Source of the DNA: Paulinella micropora
Lineage: Eukaryota; Cercozoa; Imbricatea; Euglyphida
Reading direction: 5' to 3'
Assembly: GCA_009731375.1 (NCBI GenBank)
Contig: BJOX01000183.1
Span: forward strand, 714,661 to 748,775
DNA: 34,115 nucleotides
Part shown: positions 12,744 to 24,632 of the stretch, one piece after another
How positions within the stretch are numbered: position 1 is the first letter of the stretch
Layout: each line of letters begins with the position of its first letter
The notes under the pieces: model-generated
What the model was told of the DNA's origin: nothing
What the model saw: only the letters and a program-made list of their open reading frames with translations
The model's database searches: none
Position numbers and translations under genes: made by a program

Positions 12744-14298
12744 TTCCACCACCTCGAAACGATTACCTTGAGTAGTGTCCGGGTAGGATGACGTATCGGT
12801 CTCCGAGGCAGTGTTGTAGGCCTGAGCTCGACCGAAATTCGGGTTGGAGCTTGCCCATGAGCCTCCTCCCTCCTCTGGGTGGGGGGCTGGAGCTCGAACA
12901 GCTCTCCCTCCATAAGGGGTATATCCCCGACCTCCTCCTCTTCCTCTCTGAGGGGTTCACTGCCACCTCGAGGCTCCTCTCCATGTTCCTCCTCCTCGTC
13001 CTCCTCCTCCTCCTCCTCCTCGTCCTCCTGCTCCTGCTCCTCCTCCTCGTCCTCCTGCTCCTGCTCCTCCTCCTCGTCCTCTTTGAGATGCCTTTAGGTT
13101 CTTTTGTCTCTCCCTTTCCTCCTTCTTCTCCTTCATCCTCTTCACATAGGCAATGATCGCCTGTCGTAACTCCTCATCATCACACATATTGGCGTACCAA
13201 CCTTCGTTCGCAGCGGCAATCTGAAGCATGTTGAAAAGGCCCGGTTCCTTGCCTTCCGTCCTGCTCAGAAAATTTGCCCTTGCTGTTGGGTTCTGCCTAT
13301 CATGATTGAAAGAGCAGTCTCTGTTCTCCATCTGTGCCTTACACTGCAAGCCCGCGAACCACCTCCAACATGCGGTCTTCAGGTCTGGCTCTCTCTGTCT
13401 CTTCCAACCGGCAACTCTGTTTGTGTACGTGGCTTGTGCGCCAACAGGTACACCGCCTGCCTGTGCCGTATGTGCCTCCGTGAGCGAGTCCATGTTTGAG
13501 CATGCACTCATCACTTCTTGAAACAGTGCTGACGGAGCAACGCTTTGAACCGTATTTTCGAACACGTGTGTCTCGAGGAAGTTCTTGGACTTCACTGAGC
13601 TAAACGTCGAGCATTGTTGTATGAGCTGAGTAAGCTTACTCGGGTTAACTGTGTGTAACGCCGAAAAGAAATAGAGGATGATCGACTTGCGGCCATAGAA
13701 TAGCCCATAGGAGGAAACTACCTCCGTAAGGGTCGCCGCCAAGCCAACAGCACTCCTCAAACTCATCGCCACTGTCTCAAAGATTTCAAATCCTATGAGA
13801 GTACCAGTGCAGAGATGCTGGTATCCATGAGATTGAAAATATGAAATGAGTGTGGCCACCGCCAGTTCACACTGAGCGTCTAGGCCTGTTGCATTGTTTC
13901 TCTTAATCTCCTCCTTCTTTCTCAAAAACTTGTACTGTGTCAGATCAAATCCCTCCGAGACTAGAGATTGGTCAAAAACAGTAACAAGGGCCTCGTATTC
14001 CTGCGTTTCGTCGCAAGGAAAAGCCTTCATGCAGGCATTGATCTCTTTGAGCTTGCTCAAAAGCGAAGCATCAGAGTCTTTGTCTGAGCTCGTCTTGGCA
14101 TATAGCATGAGACTTGCCACTCCTCCTTTCTTCCCCTTGAAGGCATTTATGATGTTCTGTCTGTCCTTCTTCTCCGTGTTTGTGACCACCACCGTAGTTG
14201 AGCCCGAGGGTGCAGGGGCTGGTGGGGCAGGAGCTGGTGGGGTCAAATATGTCGGAGGGTGTGCCTTTGCACCACTCACTTTTGCTTTCATTCTTTCC
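12741..14298 (-). pseudogene. gag: gag remnant, copy 1: 5'-truncated, with a premature TGA
   Basis: Corresponds to the C-terminal 500 or so residues of the copy 2 Gag. A TGA at 12957-12959 replaces a GGA glycine codon of copy 2 just after TWRGASRWQ, removing the last RGG-rich stretch. Downstream, one C is missing and one G is extra within about 20 bases, a compensating pair that shifts frame only locally. The glycine-rich coding tract around 12985-13080 is 30 nt longer than in copy 2. The CCCH-type finger is retained. The first ATG left (14291) is internal to Gag. The frame ends at the same UGA (12741-12743) that precedes pol in copy 2. Confidence 0.85.
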
Positions 14299-14746
14299 TG
14301 TTAGCAGACACAGGCGCTTCTGTACTCTCTTCATCTGCTGCACCTTTCATTATACATATATAATACAATTCTTAGACGCACATTCATACAAAAAGCTGTA
14401 CATACACATAATAGAAGACATATAAGAAGCTATACATAAATATAAAAAGCTTCACATACAAATCCAATTGAAAAGCTGGATATGAGTATGAAAAGCTGTA
14501 TTTACCTTTGATGTTTTGTGAGTGTTTCGACAGGGATCAATTAAAAAAAACTGTAAATACATACAATGAAAAAAACAAACAAACAAACAAACAAAACACA
14601 CACACACACACACACAACAAACAAAAAAAACCTTTGATCTTTTGTGAGTGCTTCGACAGGGATTTCCCTCCTGCACTCCGCTGATACTTACTGTACGTAA
14701 CACAGCACATACACAGATAAATATACACACAAACATACCATGTGTG

Positions 14747-14751
<5 letters not shown>
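14299..14751. other. unique DNA after the copy 1 breakpoint, with a duplicated 34-bp segment
   Basis: Not retrotransposon sequence. The segments at 14504-14537 and 14630-14663 match in 32 of 34 bases (ACCTTTGAT-TTTTGTGAGTG...). On the minus strand both end in CAAAG|GT, donor-like, and read PCR-STHK or PCR-NTHK, so they might be a duplicated exon; the acceptors are weak. A/T-rich degenerate repeats of an AAAAGCTGTA type lie at 14390-14500. No gene could be established. Confidence 0.5.
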
Positions 14752-14778
<27 letters not shown>

Positions 14779-14823
14779 TGAGAGATGAGAGATGAGAGAT
14801 GAGAGAGATGAGAGAGTGAGAGA

Positions 14824-14871
<48 letters not shown>

Positions 14872-15840
14872 NNNNNNNNNNNNNNNNNNNNNNNNNNNNN
14901 NNNNNNNNNNNNNNNNNNNNNNNNNNNNNNNNNNNNNNNNNNNNNNNNNNNNNNNNNNNNNNNNNNNNNNNNNNNNNNNNNNNNNNNNNNNNNNNNNNNN
15001 NNNNNNNNNNNNNNNNNNNNNNNNNNNNNNNNNNNNNNNNNNNNNNNNNNNNNNNNNNNNNNNNNNNNNNNNNNNNNNNNNNNNNNNNNNNNNNNNNNNN
15101 NNNNNNNNNNNNNNNNNNNNNNNNNNNNNNNNNNNNNNNNNNNNNNNNNNNNNNNNNNNNNNNNNNNNNNNNNNNNNNNNNNNNNNNNNNNNNNNNNNNN
15201 NNNNNNNNNNNNNNNNNNNNNNNNNNNNNNNNNNNNNNNNNNNNNNNNNNNNNNNNNNNAAAAAAAAAAAAAAAACATACATGCATACAAACATTCATAC
15301 ACTATTACATATGCATATATTGCATACATACATACACATATAAATTACATACGTACATATACATACATACATACACACATAAATTACATACGTACATACT
15401 TTATATACACAAACATGCATGATATGCATATGGGCATGAAGACATACAGACATACATACAGACAAACAAACACACACACACACACACTCACAGATACACA
15501 CACACACACACACACACAGACGACGGATGAACAGACAGACAGACAGACAGACAGACAGACGGACGGACGGACGGACAGACGGACAGACGGACAGACGGAC
15601 AGACAGACAGACAGACAGCATAGACTGAACAGAAATACAGACAGAACAGACAGGACAGCAAGTACTAACAGACAGACAGAACAGAGAGGCAGAACAGACA
15701 AACAGAACAGGCAGAACAGGCAGAAGAACAGACAGAACAGACAGAACAGAACAGAAACAGAACGAAACGAAACGAACAGAACAGAACAGAACAGAAACAG
15801 AACAGAACAGAACAGAACAGCATACATGCATGCATTCAGG
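14752..15840. repeat. (GA)n, 388-N gap (14872-15259), poly-A, (CATA)n, (CA)n, (CAGA)n, (ACAGA)n
   Basis: A continuous low-complexity block between the two element copies. The pentanucleotide ACAGA family dominates 15620-15820. All long frames in it are repeat readings. Confidence 0.9.
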
Positions 15841-16481
15841 TATGCATAAGTAGTTGCATACATACGTACGTGACTAGTTACGTGCACATAAACATGTATT
15901 GTATGTAACATGCATGTACATAATTATATATAATAGGCAGACAAAGGCAGAAAATAGCCAGGAACACAGAAAAGGACGAGAAATCAACAGACGTACAGAC
16001 GGAAAGAAGATGGGCAGGAAAACACATGCACAGAAGTACTCACAGACAGAAAGACACAATTTAGTAGCTCGAAAGTCCCTGCCAAATGGAAAGAGTGAAG
16101 ACGAGAAAACCAGGTTTCCAGAAGCCGGAGCGAAAATAATCTATCAGACATTTGAGACAAGCAAAACAGGGGAAACTTACATTCAGCGTCAGACTCGACT
16201 GCAGATTTCATTCTTGGAAGCTGAGATTTGGAAAGTGTGAGAAGGAGGACAGAAAACTTTTCGAGTAGTTTGGCCGGCCCAAGCCACGATTCGGATAGAA
16301 TATTGGCAATCATCTTTAGATCGGCCCGGCCACAGCGTTTTTTGCCAAGCCAGAGAACTTGAAATTCGCACTCAACTCCTTACCCCTTGCGACACACTCC
16401 TTGCGACATACGGTGAACTTTGATTCACACTCAACCCTTACAACCATGGCTGTGTTCTTTTGTCAGCCTGTCAATCAGTCA
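15841..16481. other. unique island, no gene established
   Basis: About 640 mostly non-repetitive bases. A plus-strand frame is open from 15899 to 16240 (113 codons), with its last third, after residue 60, of ordinary composition (KIIYQTFETSKTGETYIQ). No family was recognised and no splice chain was found. A short imperfect direct repeat involving TCGCACTCAACTCCTTACC and CACACTCAACCCTTAC lies near 16365-16441. Left unassigned. Confidence 0.4.
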
Positions 16482-16585
16482 GTCTGTCAGTCTGTCTGTC
16501 TGCCTGGACTCTGCCTGTCTTTCTGTCTGTCTTTCTGTCTGTCTGTCTGTCTGAGTACTTGTCTGTCTGTCTGTCTGTCTGTCAG
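16482..16585. repeat. (TGTC)n tract
   Basis: TCTG repeats with minor variation, ending just before the duplicated AT-rich segment. Confidence 0.85.
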
Positions 16586-16597
16586 TAGATGATAACC

Positions 16598-17253
16598 CGG
16601 AACTCGTTATGATTTTTTGTAAAATTCAAGACTTCGTCCGGGTTGTTGCAGCCCCTCCTTTTGATTATAAATACAAAGAAACAAAAACAAACAAAAAGCC
16701 TTCTACAGCACACTACGAGAAAACATATGTCATATTTTTATCTATCCAACACTTTTAAATTACTTATTAAGTAAATAAAAAGTGTCTAATATAATATGGT
16801 TAGAAAAATTACGAAAGGTAGTGTATATGTATCTAAAGATAGAGTTTATATAAAATGGTGTGAAAATGGTGTGAAGAAGAAGAAAGAAATATGTATAACA
16901 AAAAAGATATCAAAGGAAGAAGCAGAAAAGCAAGCAAGGGAGTTTTGTGAAAAGGAAGTATTATCAAAATACGAAGAAGATAATAAAAATACGGATTACA
17001 AAAAATTAGCGAAGCAAAAGAAGTCAGAACGGAGAAAAGAAAAGATTAAAGAAAAATATACATGTGTAATGCCCCCAACGATAGCTCGAAAAAAGTCAGT
17101 AATACAACCAAACACAGTCCTCAAAAGATGAGAATGATGTCTCGTTGTATTAGCTCAGTGAAGCCAAAAAGGAAAACTGCAACAGACCAGGAATAAAATG
17201 GCATCAGGTCCAATCCGGACAAATAATACTGAAAAACAAGCTGGTGCACCTGT
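16598..17253. repeat. 656-bp segment identical to 17264-17919, cut by a 10-N gap
   Basis: The segment holds the AT-rich DNA, the small ORF (16796 onward) and the first 189 bases of the LTR (17065-17253). Then come 10 N (17254-17263), and the same sequence restarts at 17264 with a constant offset of 666. No mismatch was noticed. Identity up to the gap, including identical private LTR variants, points to two unmerged overlapping contig ends rather than a real tandem duplication. Confidence 0.85.
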
Positions 17254-17263
17254 NNNNNNNNNN

Positions 17264-17730
17264 CGGAACTCGTTATGATTTTTTGTAAAATTCAAGACTT
17301 CGTCCGGGTTGTTGCAGCCCCTCCTTTTGATTATAAATACAAAGAAACAAAAACAAACAAAAAGCCTTCTACAGCACACTACGAGAAAACATATGTCATA
17401 TTTTTATCTATCCAACACTTTTAAATTACTTATTAAGTAAATAAAAAGTGTCTAATATAATATGGTTAGAAAAATTACGAAAGGTAGTGTATATGTATCT
17501 AAAGATAGAGTTTATATAAAATGGTGTGAAAATGGTGTGAAGAAGAAGAAAGAAATATGTATAACAAAAAAGATATCAAAGGAAGAAGCAGAAAAGCAAG
17601 CAAGGGAGTTTTGTGAAAAGGAAGTATTATCAAAATACGAAGAAGATAATAAAAATACGGATTACAAAAAATTAGCGAAGCAAAAGAAGTCAGAACGGAG
17701 AAAAGAAAAGATTAAAGAAAAATATACATG
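17264..17730. other. AT-rich segment unlike its neighbours
   Basis: About 470 bp of markedly A/T-rich, non-microsatellite DNA carrying a small ORF and an A/T-rich upstream region (AGTGTCTAATATAATATGG). The composition differs from the GC-richer host exons and from the retrotransposon. It ends at the LTR (17731), preceded by CATG. Its other flank across the insertion is not in the window. It may derive from another mobile element, an organellar or viral insertion, or an AT-rich host gene; the sequence does not decide. Confidence 0.5.
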
Positions 17731-17797
17731 TGTAATGCCCCCAACGATAGCTCGAAAAAAGTCAGTAATACAACCAAACACAGTCCTCAAAAGATGA
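17462..17797 (+). pseudogene. lysine-rich small ORF interrupted by the LTR
   Basis: It begins ATG at 17462 and reads 90 residues before entering the LTR at 17731, where it gains about 21 LTR-encoded residues and a stop. The native part has a strand-rich start (SVYVSKDRVYIKWCENG), an acidic/basic helix (SKEEAEKQAREFCEKEV) and a very basic tail. This resembles the pattern of small DNA-binding domains of the AP2 or integrase arm-binding type, but no signature residues prove it. Codons are strongly A/T-ending, unlike host exons. The gene is truncated by the insertion. The twin at 16796-17131 is identical and probably an assembly duplicate. Confidence 0.5.
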
Positions 17798-17968
17798 GAA
17801 TGATGTCTCGTTGTATTAGCTCAGTGAAGCCAAAAAGGAAAACTGCAACAGACCAGGAATAAAATGGCATCAGGTCCAATCCGGACAAATAATACTGAAA
17901 AACAAGCTGGTGCACCTGTCACCAGGAAAAGGTATTTTTTACCGGCTATCCGGGGGGTGATGCCTACA
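17731..17968 (-). repeat. 3' LTR of retrotransposon copy 2 (238 bp)
   Basis: Same termini as the other LTRs. It differs from the 5' LTR at 28110-28346 at about five sites plus a one-base indel (for example CTCAAAAGATGAG versus CTCAAGAATGAG), roughly 2 percent. It interrupts the lysine-rich ORF. Its outer flank is CATG, which is not found beyond 28346. Confidence 0.9.
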
Positions 17969-18815
17969 GTACCCCCTCCCGATTTTATGACGGAAATAGC
18001 ATTTTCGTCATACACCTTCTGATTTCTTTCTGCAAATAGTATGCGCTATGGAGTCATGCCACACAGCGCATCGACCCACGGATAGACGCTAAAAGACGAT
18101 AAATATATCCTCATACGGCACGTCAAAGCGGATTCTCCAGCCATTCTTGTAGATTTTTGAACTCCTTCCCCTCAATCTCTTTTTTTTTTTTTTTTTTTTT
18201 TTTCGGCAGTATGTCAAGAACAAACGTACAATTAATAAAAAAATACAAGCAACGTGGTGCTGTAGTACGATTCCCCCTTTGATCTCCTTCTTCTTCTTAT
18301 CATTATCATTATTATTATTATTATTCACAGGGAGATCGTAAGTACATTGTCTTTTTTAATGACATACCCTTGTATAAGGCGGATATCCTATGATATAGTA
18401 TTAGGGGGCCAGTCCTAATAGCTATATCCGAAGTCGAGGTGTATGTACCCGACCCTGCGATATACCGACACAAGTAGAGATTGACCGTGCTCAGGTACGA
18501 CAGTATATAATCTATCGTAAAAAATAATTTAATGAAAGTTTCAGAGAACATTTCATTTTCGAGAACATCATCCCAGGACTTGGAAAGGGTCATACCCGGG
18601 AACACCATCGCTCAATACACTAGCGATCCCCGTATACGGTGTAGTATCATCGTCGATCGACCTTTCGCACTCGTATGTTGCGATCGAATGCCAAGTTACA
18701 TCACTGAGTCTTTCTAATATTCATATTGATAACTGATGATGCATGAAAAAATCATGATACGCCGTGGGCAATCAACCAGTTTGTTTGAGACACGTAAAGA
18801 AAAATAATTTCTTTG
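17969..18815 (-). other. element 3' non-coding region and polypurine tract, copy 2
   Basis: Matches 6087-6926 of copy 1 with a few substitutions and a longer T run (18181-18203). In element sense GGGAGGGGGTAC precedes the LTR. It includes the 95-codon ORF at 18321-18608, the same as in copy 1. Confidence 0.7.
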
Positions 18816-21800
18816 TCACTGCCTTCGTCGTCTGGCGCGGATTTCTTTGCCTGGTGGAGGACCACCAACAAAAGTCAGATCGAACTTTGACTGTTCGAGA
18901 ATGTCCCAGATCTTATTAGGGATTCCGCCCAACGATAATTCAAAAGGGACATCAAGCACTCCTCTTGGCAGTGTCTGAATGGTCCACGCAGTGTAATCCT
19001 TGTCTCTGGGAGTAATTGTATCATCCCATGTCTCGAGACTTTTTGCGTCTTTATATACTGGCAGATAATGTCTTGCCTTTGGATCCTCAACCGGGTCCAT
19101 ACTTCTCCAGAACTGGAGTATCGGTTGTACTATCTTTGCGGCTGATGATATTTTGAGTGTCCGTGTGACACGCATCTGTCTCGCCACGACCCGCATCAAG
19201 TATAAGTATAAGTCTGAGAGAGTGTCATCAGCGACATGTTGTTCCGCTGGTCTCATCAGATAGAAAGCATCTTTCACCCATGCGATGGTTGCTATCGCAT
19301 CACCTTCCTTCCATCGCTCATGTACAATCTCAACGTTGCCCGCGTTTGGGTCAGTGTCCGTCCCCTCCTCCTCCTGGTGGACGTCCTTTGATCCCATCGA
19401 CCTCATCGCCTTCCTCGGTTGGTCGTTGATAAGATCATTCCGCGCTCTCCTTAGCTGCGCCTCTGTGATCTTCTCCTTCTTTCCGCTATGCTCTCGCGGA
19501 GACTTGGACTGAGTCCCCACCGCGCTTATGCGGTCAGTCTTCTCCTTACTGTCCACCTCACTCTCCTCCTTCTCAGCTATCGGTGCCCGATAAGCATCGT
19601 CTTGGTCTATGCCAGCCTCCTTGTGGATGGGCGGCACCTCTTTGAAATCATCCTTCATCCGTTTTAACGCCTCCTCAACGGATTCATCTTCCAGTAAGAA
19701 GGGATCATACTTAATCAGCCTTCTTACATTCACAATTTGCACCTTCCCTCTACCCCTGATCTTGTAATTCAGAGGTCCCGTCTGTTCCATAATCTGATAA
19801 GGTCCTTTCCAGTGAGTGAACAGCTTAGAGCTGACTCCCTTCGGGACTTGAGGATGGTACAATAGTACAATATCCCCGACCTGGAACTTGATCTGATCCA
19901 AGTGCGCTTGTCGCACCCCTTCAGCATCAGTCTTTCGGCGCTCCGCCTCTCTATGCGCCCTGACTATTTGTTCCGCCTCCATCTTCACTCTAAGTCTCAT
20001 CCCAAACAACTCATCCGCATCCGCCCAAGTGTCTTTTGGGTGAAGGAGCGAAGTCGGGATATCAGGCTCACGCCCATATACTAACTGATATGGCGAGATT
20101 GAGCTCTTCGAGCCTCCTAACGCCGTAGAGGGTAGACAGTTCATTGCAAACGCAAATGATGGTGCTGCCTCGACCCATGCTCTTTGATTCTCCTTCTTCG
20201 TGCAATACATCTTTAGCGAGGCTTTGAGGGGTCTGTGTACCCGCTCGATTTTCCCATTTGCTCGCGGGTTATAGGCAGTAACATATTGCCATTTCATCCC
20301 GTAATACTTAGATAGTTTGTCGATGACCTCGTTATTAAAGTCCGAGCCTCGATCAGAACATATCTTTCTTGGTACTCCGATCTGTGAGATGATCCTATCG
20401 ATCAGCGCCTCGGCCGTCGTCTTGCCGGTAACGTCTTTGACAGGGATGATCCACACATAGTTGGTGGCTCTGTCAATAGCCGTAAGGAGGTATTTGTAAC
20501 CATCCTTCGATTCTGGGAAAGGTCCCACATGATCAATGTGTATAAACTCAAACATCCCCGCATGAAGAGGAAATTCGCCAATCAGGCCGAAATTTGCCTT
20601 CAGTGGTGTTTTGTTTATCTTGCACGGGATGCATGCATCCACCGCCTGATCTATCTCCTCCTTCATCTTCTTCCACCAGAATCGCCTCGCTACGAACATA
20701 TGAGTTCGTTGTCGACCCGGATGCGCCAAAAGTGGGCAATTGTGGGCTGCGACAAATATAAATCGTCTCAGACTCTCCGGTACCCAAAGGGTCCATTTGT
20801 CCGGCTGTGACGCATAGCGACCGTGAAGGCCCTTGTACCACAGTAGACCATCTCTCCATCCCATCTCCTTCATCTGATCTTTGATCGCTTTCGTCATCCG
20901 TAGCTCATCCGGGTTCTGATATAACTGTATCAGTTCTTTAAACTCCGGATCTTGAGCCTGTTGTTGCCTCCATGCGGTAGGCGAGGCTATATGGATAGTA
21001 CCATCTTCTAGCCGTACCCCGATTCTTTCCGGGTCATCGTCTAGGTCACTTCTCCGCTCTTGAGGAGGCTCCGCATAAACTTCCTGCGTCTCCTCTTCCT
21101 CTCTTATGTTCGCCTTCGCATTCTCATATACCTCATAGGACCACTCAGCGTCCTCCTGGGTATGTAGCTCACAACATATCCCGTGATCCGGGCCTTGTGG
21201 ACTGTACCGTAGACCTGTGCGGTCATATCGGACTCCACTCGCCATCTCCATCGCCTCAATGTGGCTGACCTCATACACCTTGTCAGTGGACAAGTCTTCC
21301 ATCTCCACCGTGGACACCAACGCCGATACTTCTGAGTTAAACTCTAGCCTAGAGAGGCTATCAGCGACCACATTTCGCTTTCCCGGTAGATGGACCATTG
21401 TAAAATCGAAACAAGACAAGAACGCTTGCCACCGCGCCAGCCGTCCCGTCTGTTCATGATTCATCAACCATAACAGGTTATGATGATCAGTTCTGACAGT
21501 AAATTGAGGTCCTCCCCACAAATACTCTCTGAGCCTCTTGAGGGCCCATACTACCGCCAACGCCTCTCTTTGCCTTGTGCAATAGTTTCTCTCCGCCGCA
21601 CACAACTTCCTACTAATAAACATGATTGGGCGTAATTTCTTCTCCTCATCCTCTTGTTGTAATACAGCCCCAATCGCAAACTTAGATGCGTCTGTATCGA
21701 CTACGAATTGTTTCGTAAAGTCGGGCATCGTTAACACCAGTCCTCCGTCTTTCGGGTCTTTGTAAATGAGATCTTTGAGCGCATGAAACGCTTGCAAAGC

Positions 21801-24629
21801 CTCTTCGTCCCACTTCTCAAAGTCTCCAAAATCTATCATTTTCTCCACTTTAGCCCGTGTTGCACCCCAATCGGGTATAAACTGGCTATAGTATTGCGCC
21901 ATCGCAAGGAATGAGTGCAATTCAGTGCGGTTCTTCGGTATCGGTCGATTCATAATCTCCTCCCTCTTCTCTTTGGATATCGAGACTCGATTATGGGAGA
22001 TCTCGTACCCTAAGTATGTCACACTCGTCTTGGCAAGTTGACACTTCTTTAGATTGCACTTCAGGCCAAAAGCTCCGATGCGCCTGAATATATCGGACAA
22101 ATGATCGATATGCTCCTCCATTGTGTTAGAGTATACGATAATGTCATCGATATAGCAAAATGCATATTCTCCCGCCTTCTGTCCCCGCCTTCTCATAAAG
22201 CCACCGTCAGACAAATCATCGTACTGACTGCTCAACATCTTCTGCATCGCCTTCTGGAAAAGTCCTGGGGCTTGCTTGAGGCCCATCGGAAGCACTTTCC
22301 ATTGGTATATTTCCATACCCACCACAAACGCCGTCAGCCATCTGGACTTTTCCTCCAGTGGTATCTGCCAGAAGCCATTCTTAAGGTCAATGACCGAATA
22401 GAATTTTGCATTCCGCAGTACTCTCCTTCCTTCTTCTAATGTCGGGAGAGGATTTCTCTCTTCCTCCAGCACCTTGTTAACACGAGCATAGTTAACTGTC
22501 AGGCGCCATTCTCCTCCTGGCTTCGGCACTATTCTCGGTTGTGAGACTATTGGAGATGTTGATCTCTCAATAAAGTCCTCATTGAGCAGCTGTCTTGCTA
22601 GCTCCTCCGCTATCTTCGCCTCATGTATACTCAAATTCGCCCTTCGTGGTGCCGGTGACGGCTCCGCACCCGGTATTTTGTAAATAACCGCAGTGAAATC
22701 TTCAGGCTTGACACCACCTGCATGTGGAGGGTCAAAAATTTCCTTGTTCGCCTCTAATTTGGCTTTTAAAAGCTCCTTCTCCTTCTCCGTGCCTACTCCT
22801 TCTTCCAATATTTTCCGCGCCGCCTCTTGAAAATCTTCATCAGACATCTGCTTATGTTGCTTGAGGGGTTCTCTGTCCTCCTCCAAGCCTAAGTCCTCTT
22901 CCGAGACATCATCTAGGCCCGTCTTTTCATACGTGACCGTGTCCGGCTCATCATCTTTACCGAGCTCCACCAGCATGTCAATGAGTCTCGCGTATTGCAA
23001 AGGAGCTTTACGGGTGTAAAAACCATCAAAGCATGTGAATGCTTGCGGTATCAATTTCAACTTGTCGAGGTCTCTGAGCTTCCGCTTGTATGCACTGCTC
23101 TGCTCACGAGTTCCCATACGACAAGCCACCACTAGCTGTTGCTTGCGAGAGGGTACCGGTATAGGATGATCAATAAGCCGGTCCCTTATTTCCTGCGCCC
23201 ATATCGCCTTCTCATTATATGGCAGGATAATAGTATACGGCTTATTATTTTCGAATAAAGTCCGTAAGCATTTCTTCACTTCAGACAGTGAACGCGGCCA
23301 CGTGGGCTCGTCACCCCAGAAATCAGTAATAAAACTTTTAATAGTTTCTGGTGGAGTATCCGGGATTCGCCCCGTTCTCCTTGGTACAAACGCCTCCCTT
23401 TTTTCTTCTCCTACTTTCGCATGGAAACAGTATCCGTTAGTAATATGGACATCTGTTCCTACTCCTTCCGCGAATCTCGCCAACGACGGGCTTCTTTGTG
23501 CGACACATATAATCTCCTCCTTTCGCTTCTCGATTAAGTCATCAATAGACTTTTTGTCCCAATGGCATGTCGGAACTGTGACAGTGCACACTTGGGATTC
23601 CCAATTGTCGGTCCAGGACAGTTCATCCGGTCTTACGACATGGGGGTGAACGTACACCTCAAGTGCCTCATGTGCGATGGCCATCTTTTTGTGATCCGTC
23701 GCTAGACTCAGCTCATAAGCCTCATACGAGTCAGTAGCGTTGAAGGGATCAATATCGTTCTATTCTCCTCTTTTTACTCCATATATCACTCGCCGTGCGG
23801 CGCAATCAATCACAGCCCCCATCGTAGCCAATTGGTCATACGATAGTAATATTGACCCGTGGTAACCGGGGACGACATAGAGGTCCATACGGTATACTCG
23901 TGCGGATTTCAATTTAAAGGTCAGTGTGATGATTCCCGTGATATCCGTCCGGCTGCTCACTCCTTTGAGAGTGCCCGTTGACTTTTTCATATTTCCGTCC
24001 ACCCAGTCCCGGTATCGATTAAAAAACTTCCTGCCGACAATATTAATATTCGCCATCGTATCATTACCAACTTTTAATATTGTCTTCAATGTTTCACAAT
24101 AAAGTTCCGTATAACACAGAGCATCGGGCCTGTGTATATTGGCTGCGAGAACAAGAACTTTACGTTCCAAATTTTGGAGTCTTGTCTCTAAGTTTTTCAA
24201 CTCCTCCTTCTTCTCCTCCTGCTTCACCTCATTAACATTTTTATTATTCTGCGGTACTGGTGCGTTTACTATTTGAGCGACATTGTCTTGTGGTACTTGA
24301 GTACACACATTGTCTTTTTGCTCGCCACCCGCCGCGACCGTAGACATTGAGTCTGTTCGTGGTTGTTTGCTTGGCCGAGGCGATACGTCTGCCATTGGCC
24401 TCCTCGCCTCCATCGCAAGTCTCGCCTTCCTATTTGCATCAGTTATCATTGGTAACCGTGCTGTATGAACGGGTATGAGACTACCTTGGGGCTGCAGTCT
24501 CTGTGTACCCACATCTTTGTTTTCACATAGAGGAAGCGTTGGCCCAGTCTGCACAACAGCATTAGAAAGCACTGTGACTTTAGGGTTAAACTTCACAGTC
24601 TTCTCCTTCCTCTCTTCTTCCCCCTCCAG
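18816..24629 (-). pseudogene. pol: Pol polyprotein, copy 2, broken by one in-frame TAG
   Basis: Same domains and length as copy 1 Pol. A TAG at 23760-23762 replaces the GAG glutamate codon of copy 1 (11871-11873) just after the retropepsin-like region (VKRGE), so protease is separated from RT, RNase H and integrase. No frameshift is present. A 6-bp insertion (TATAAG, giving DLYLYLMRV) and a 6-bp deletion (VARQ instead of VAVPRQ) near 19180-19210 keep frame and net length. The proline in STSPIVSQP is retained. A few other substitutions relative to copy 1 are seen in the C-terminal extension. Confidence 0.9.
23760..23762 (-). other. premature TAG in copy 2 pol
   Basis: One base differs from copy 1 (plus-strand A at 23762, where copy 1 has C at 11873), turning GAG into TAG. 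It is the only stop found in the copy 2 pol frame. Confidence 0.85.
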
Positions 24630-24632
24630 TCA
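24630..24632 (-). promoter_or_regulatory. gag-pol stop (UGA), candidate readthrough site, copy 2
   Basis: Context identical to copy 1: GAA UGA CUG GAG GGG, with Gag and Pol in one frame and no AUG at the start of Pol. Confidence 0.6.

Larger units (their letters stand above)
5850..14298 (-). mobile_element. Ty3/gypsy-type LTR retrotransposon, copy 1, 5'-truncated
   Basis: In element sense: gag remnant (14298 down to 12741), pol (12740 to 6927), about 840 bp of non-coding DNA, and a 3' LTR. The body is nearly identical to copy 2 at a constant offset of 11889 bases through pol. Identity ends abruptly at 14298, in a sequence GGAAAGAATG shared with copy 2; beyond it the DNA is unrelated. Leader, 5' LTR and the first part of gag (about 390 residues relative to copy 2) are missing. 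Pol is intact here, while gag carries a stop. Confidence 0.9.

Noticed and set aside
13894-14304. Plus-strand ORF of 136 residues opposite gag
   Set aside because: Antisense shadow of gag; the minus strand has the conserved long frame.
14452-15298. Minus-strand ORFs crossing the 14872-15259 gap
   Set aside because: Mostly N and (CT)n translation; only the short duplicated segment has any exon-like look.
17065-17253. Separate solo or partial LTR
   Set aside because: Part of the 656-bp segment duplicated across the N gap; most likely an assembly duplicate of the LTR at 17731.
14299-17730. Reading the two copies as one nested or tandem pair by true transposition
   Set aside because: Flanks do not support it: the inner LTR has CATG outside, the outer LTRs share GGGT, and copy 1 has no 5' LTR; recombination or misassembly fits better.
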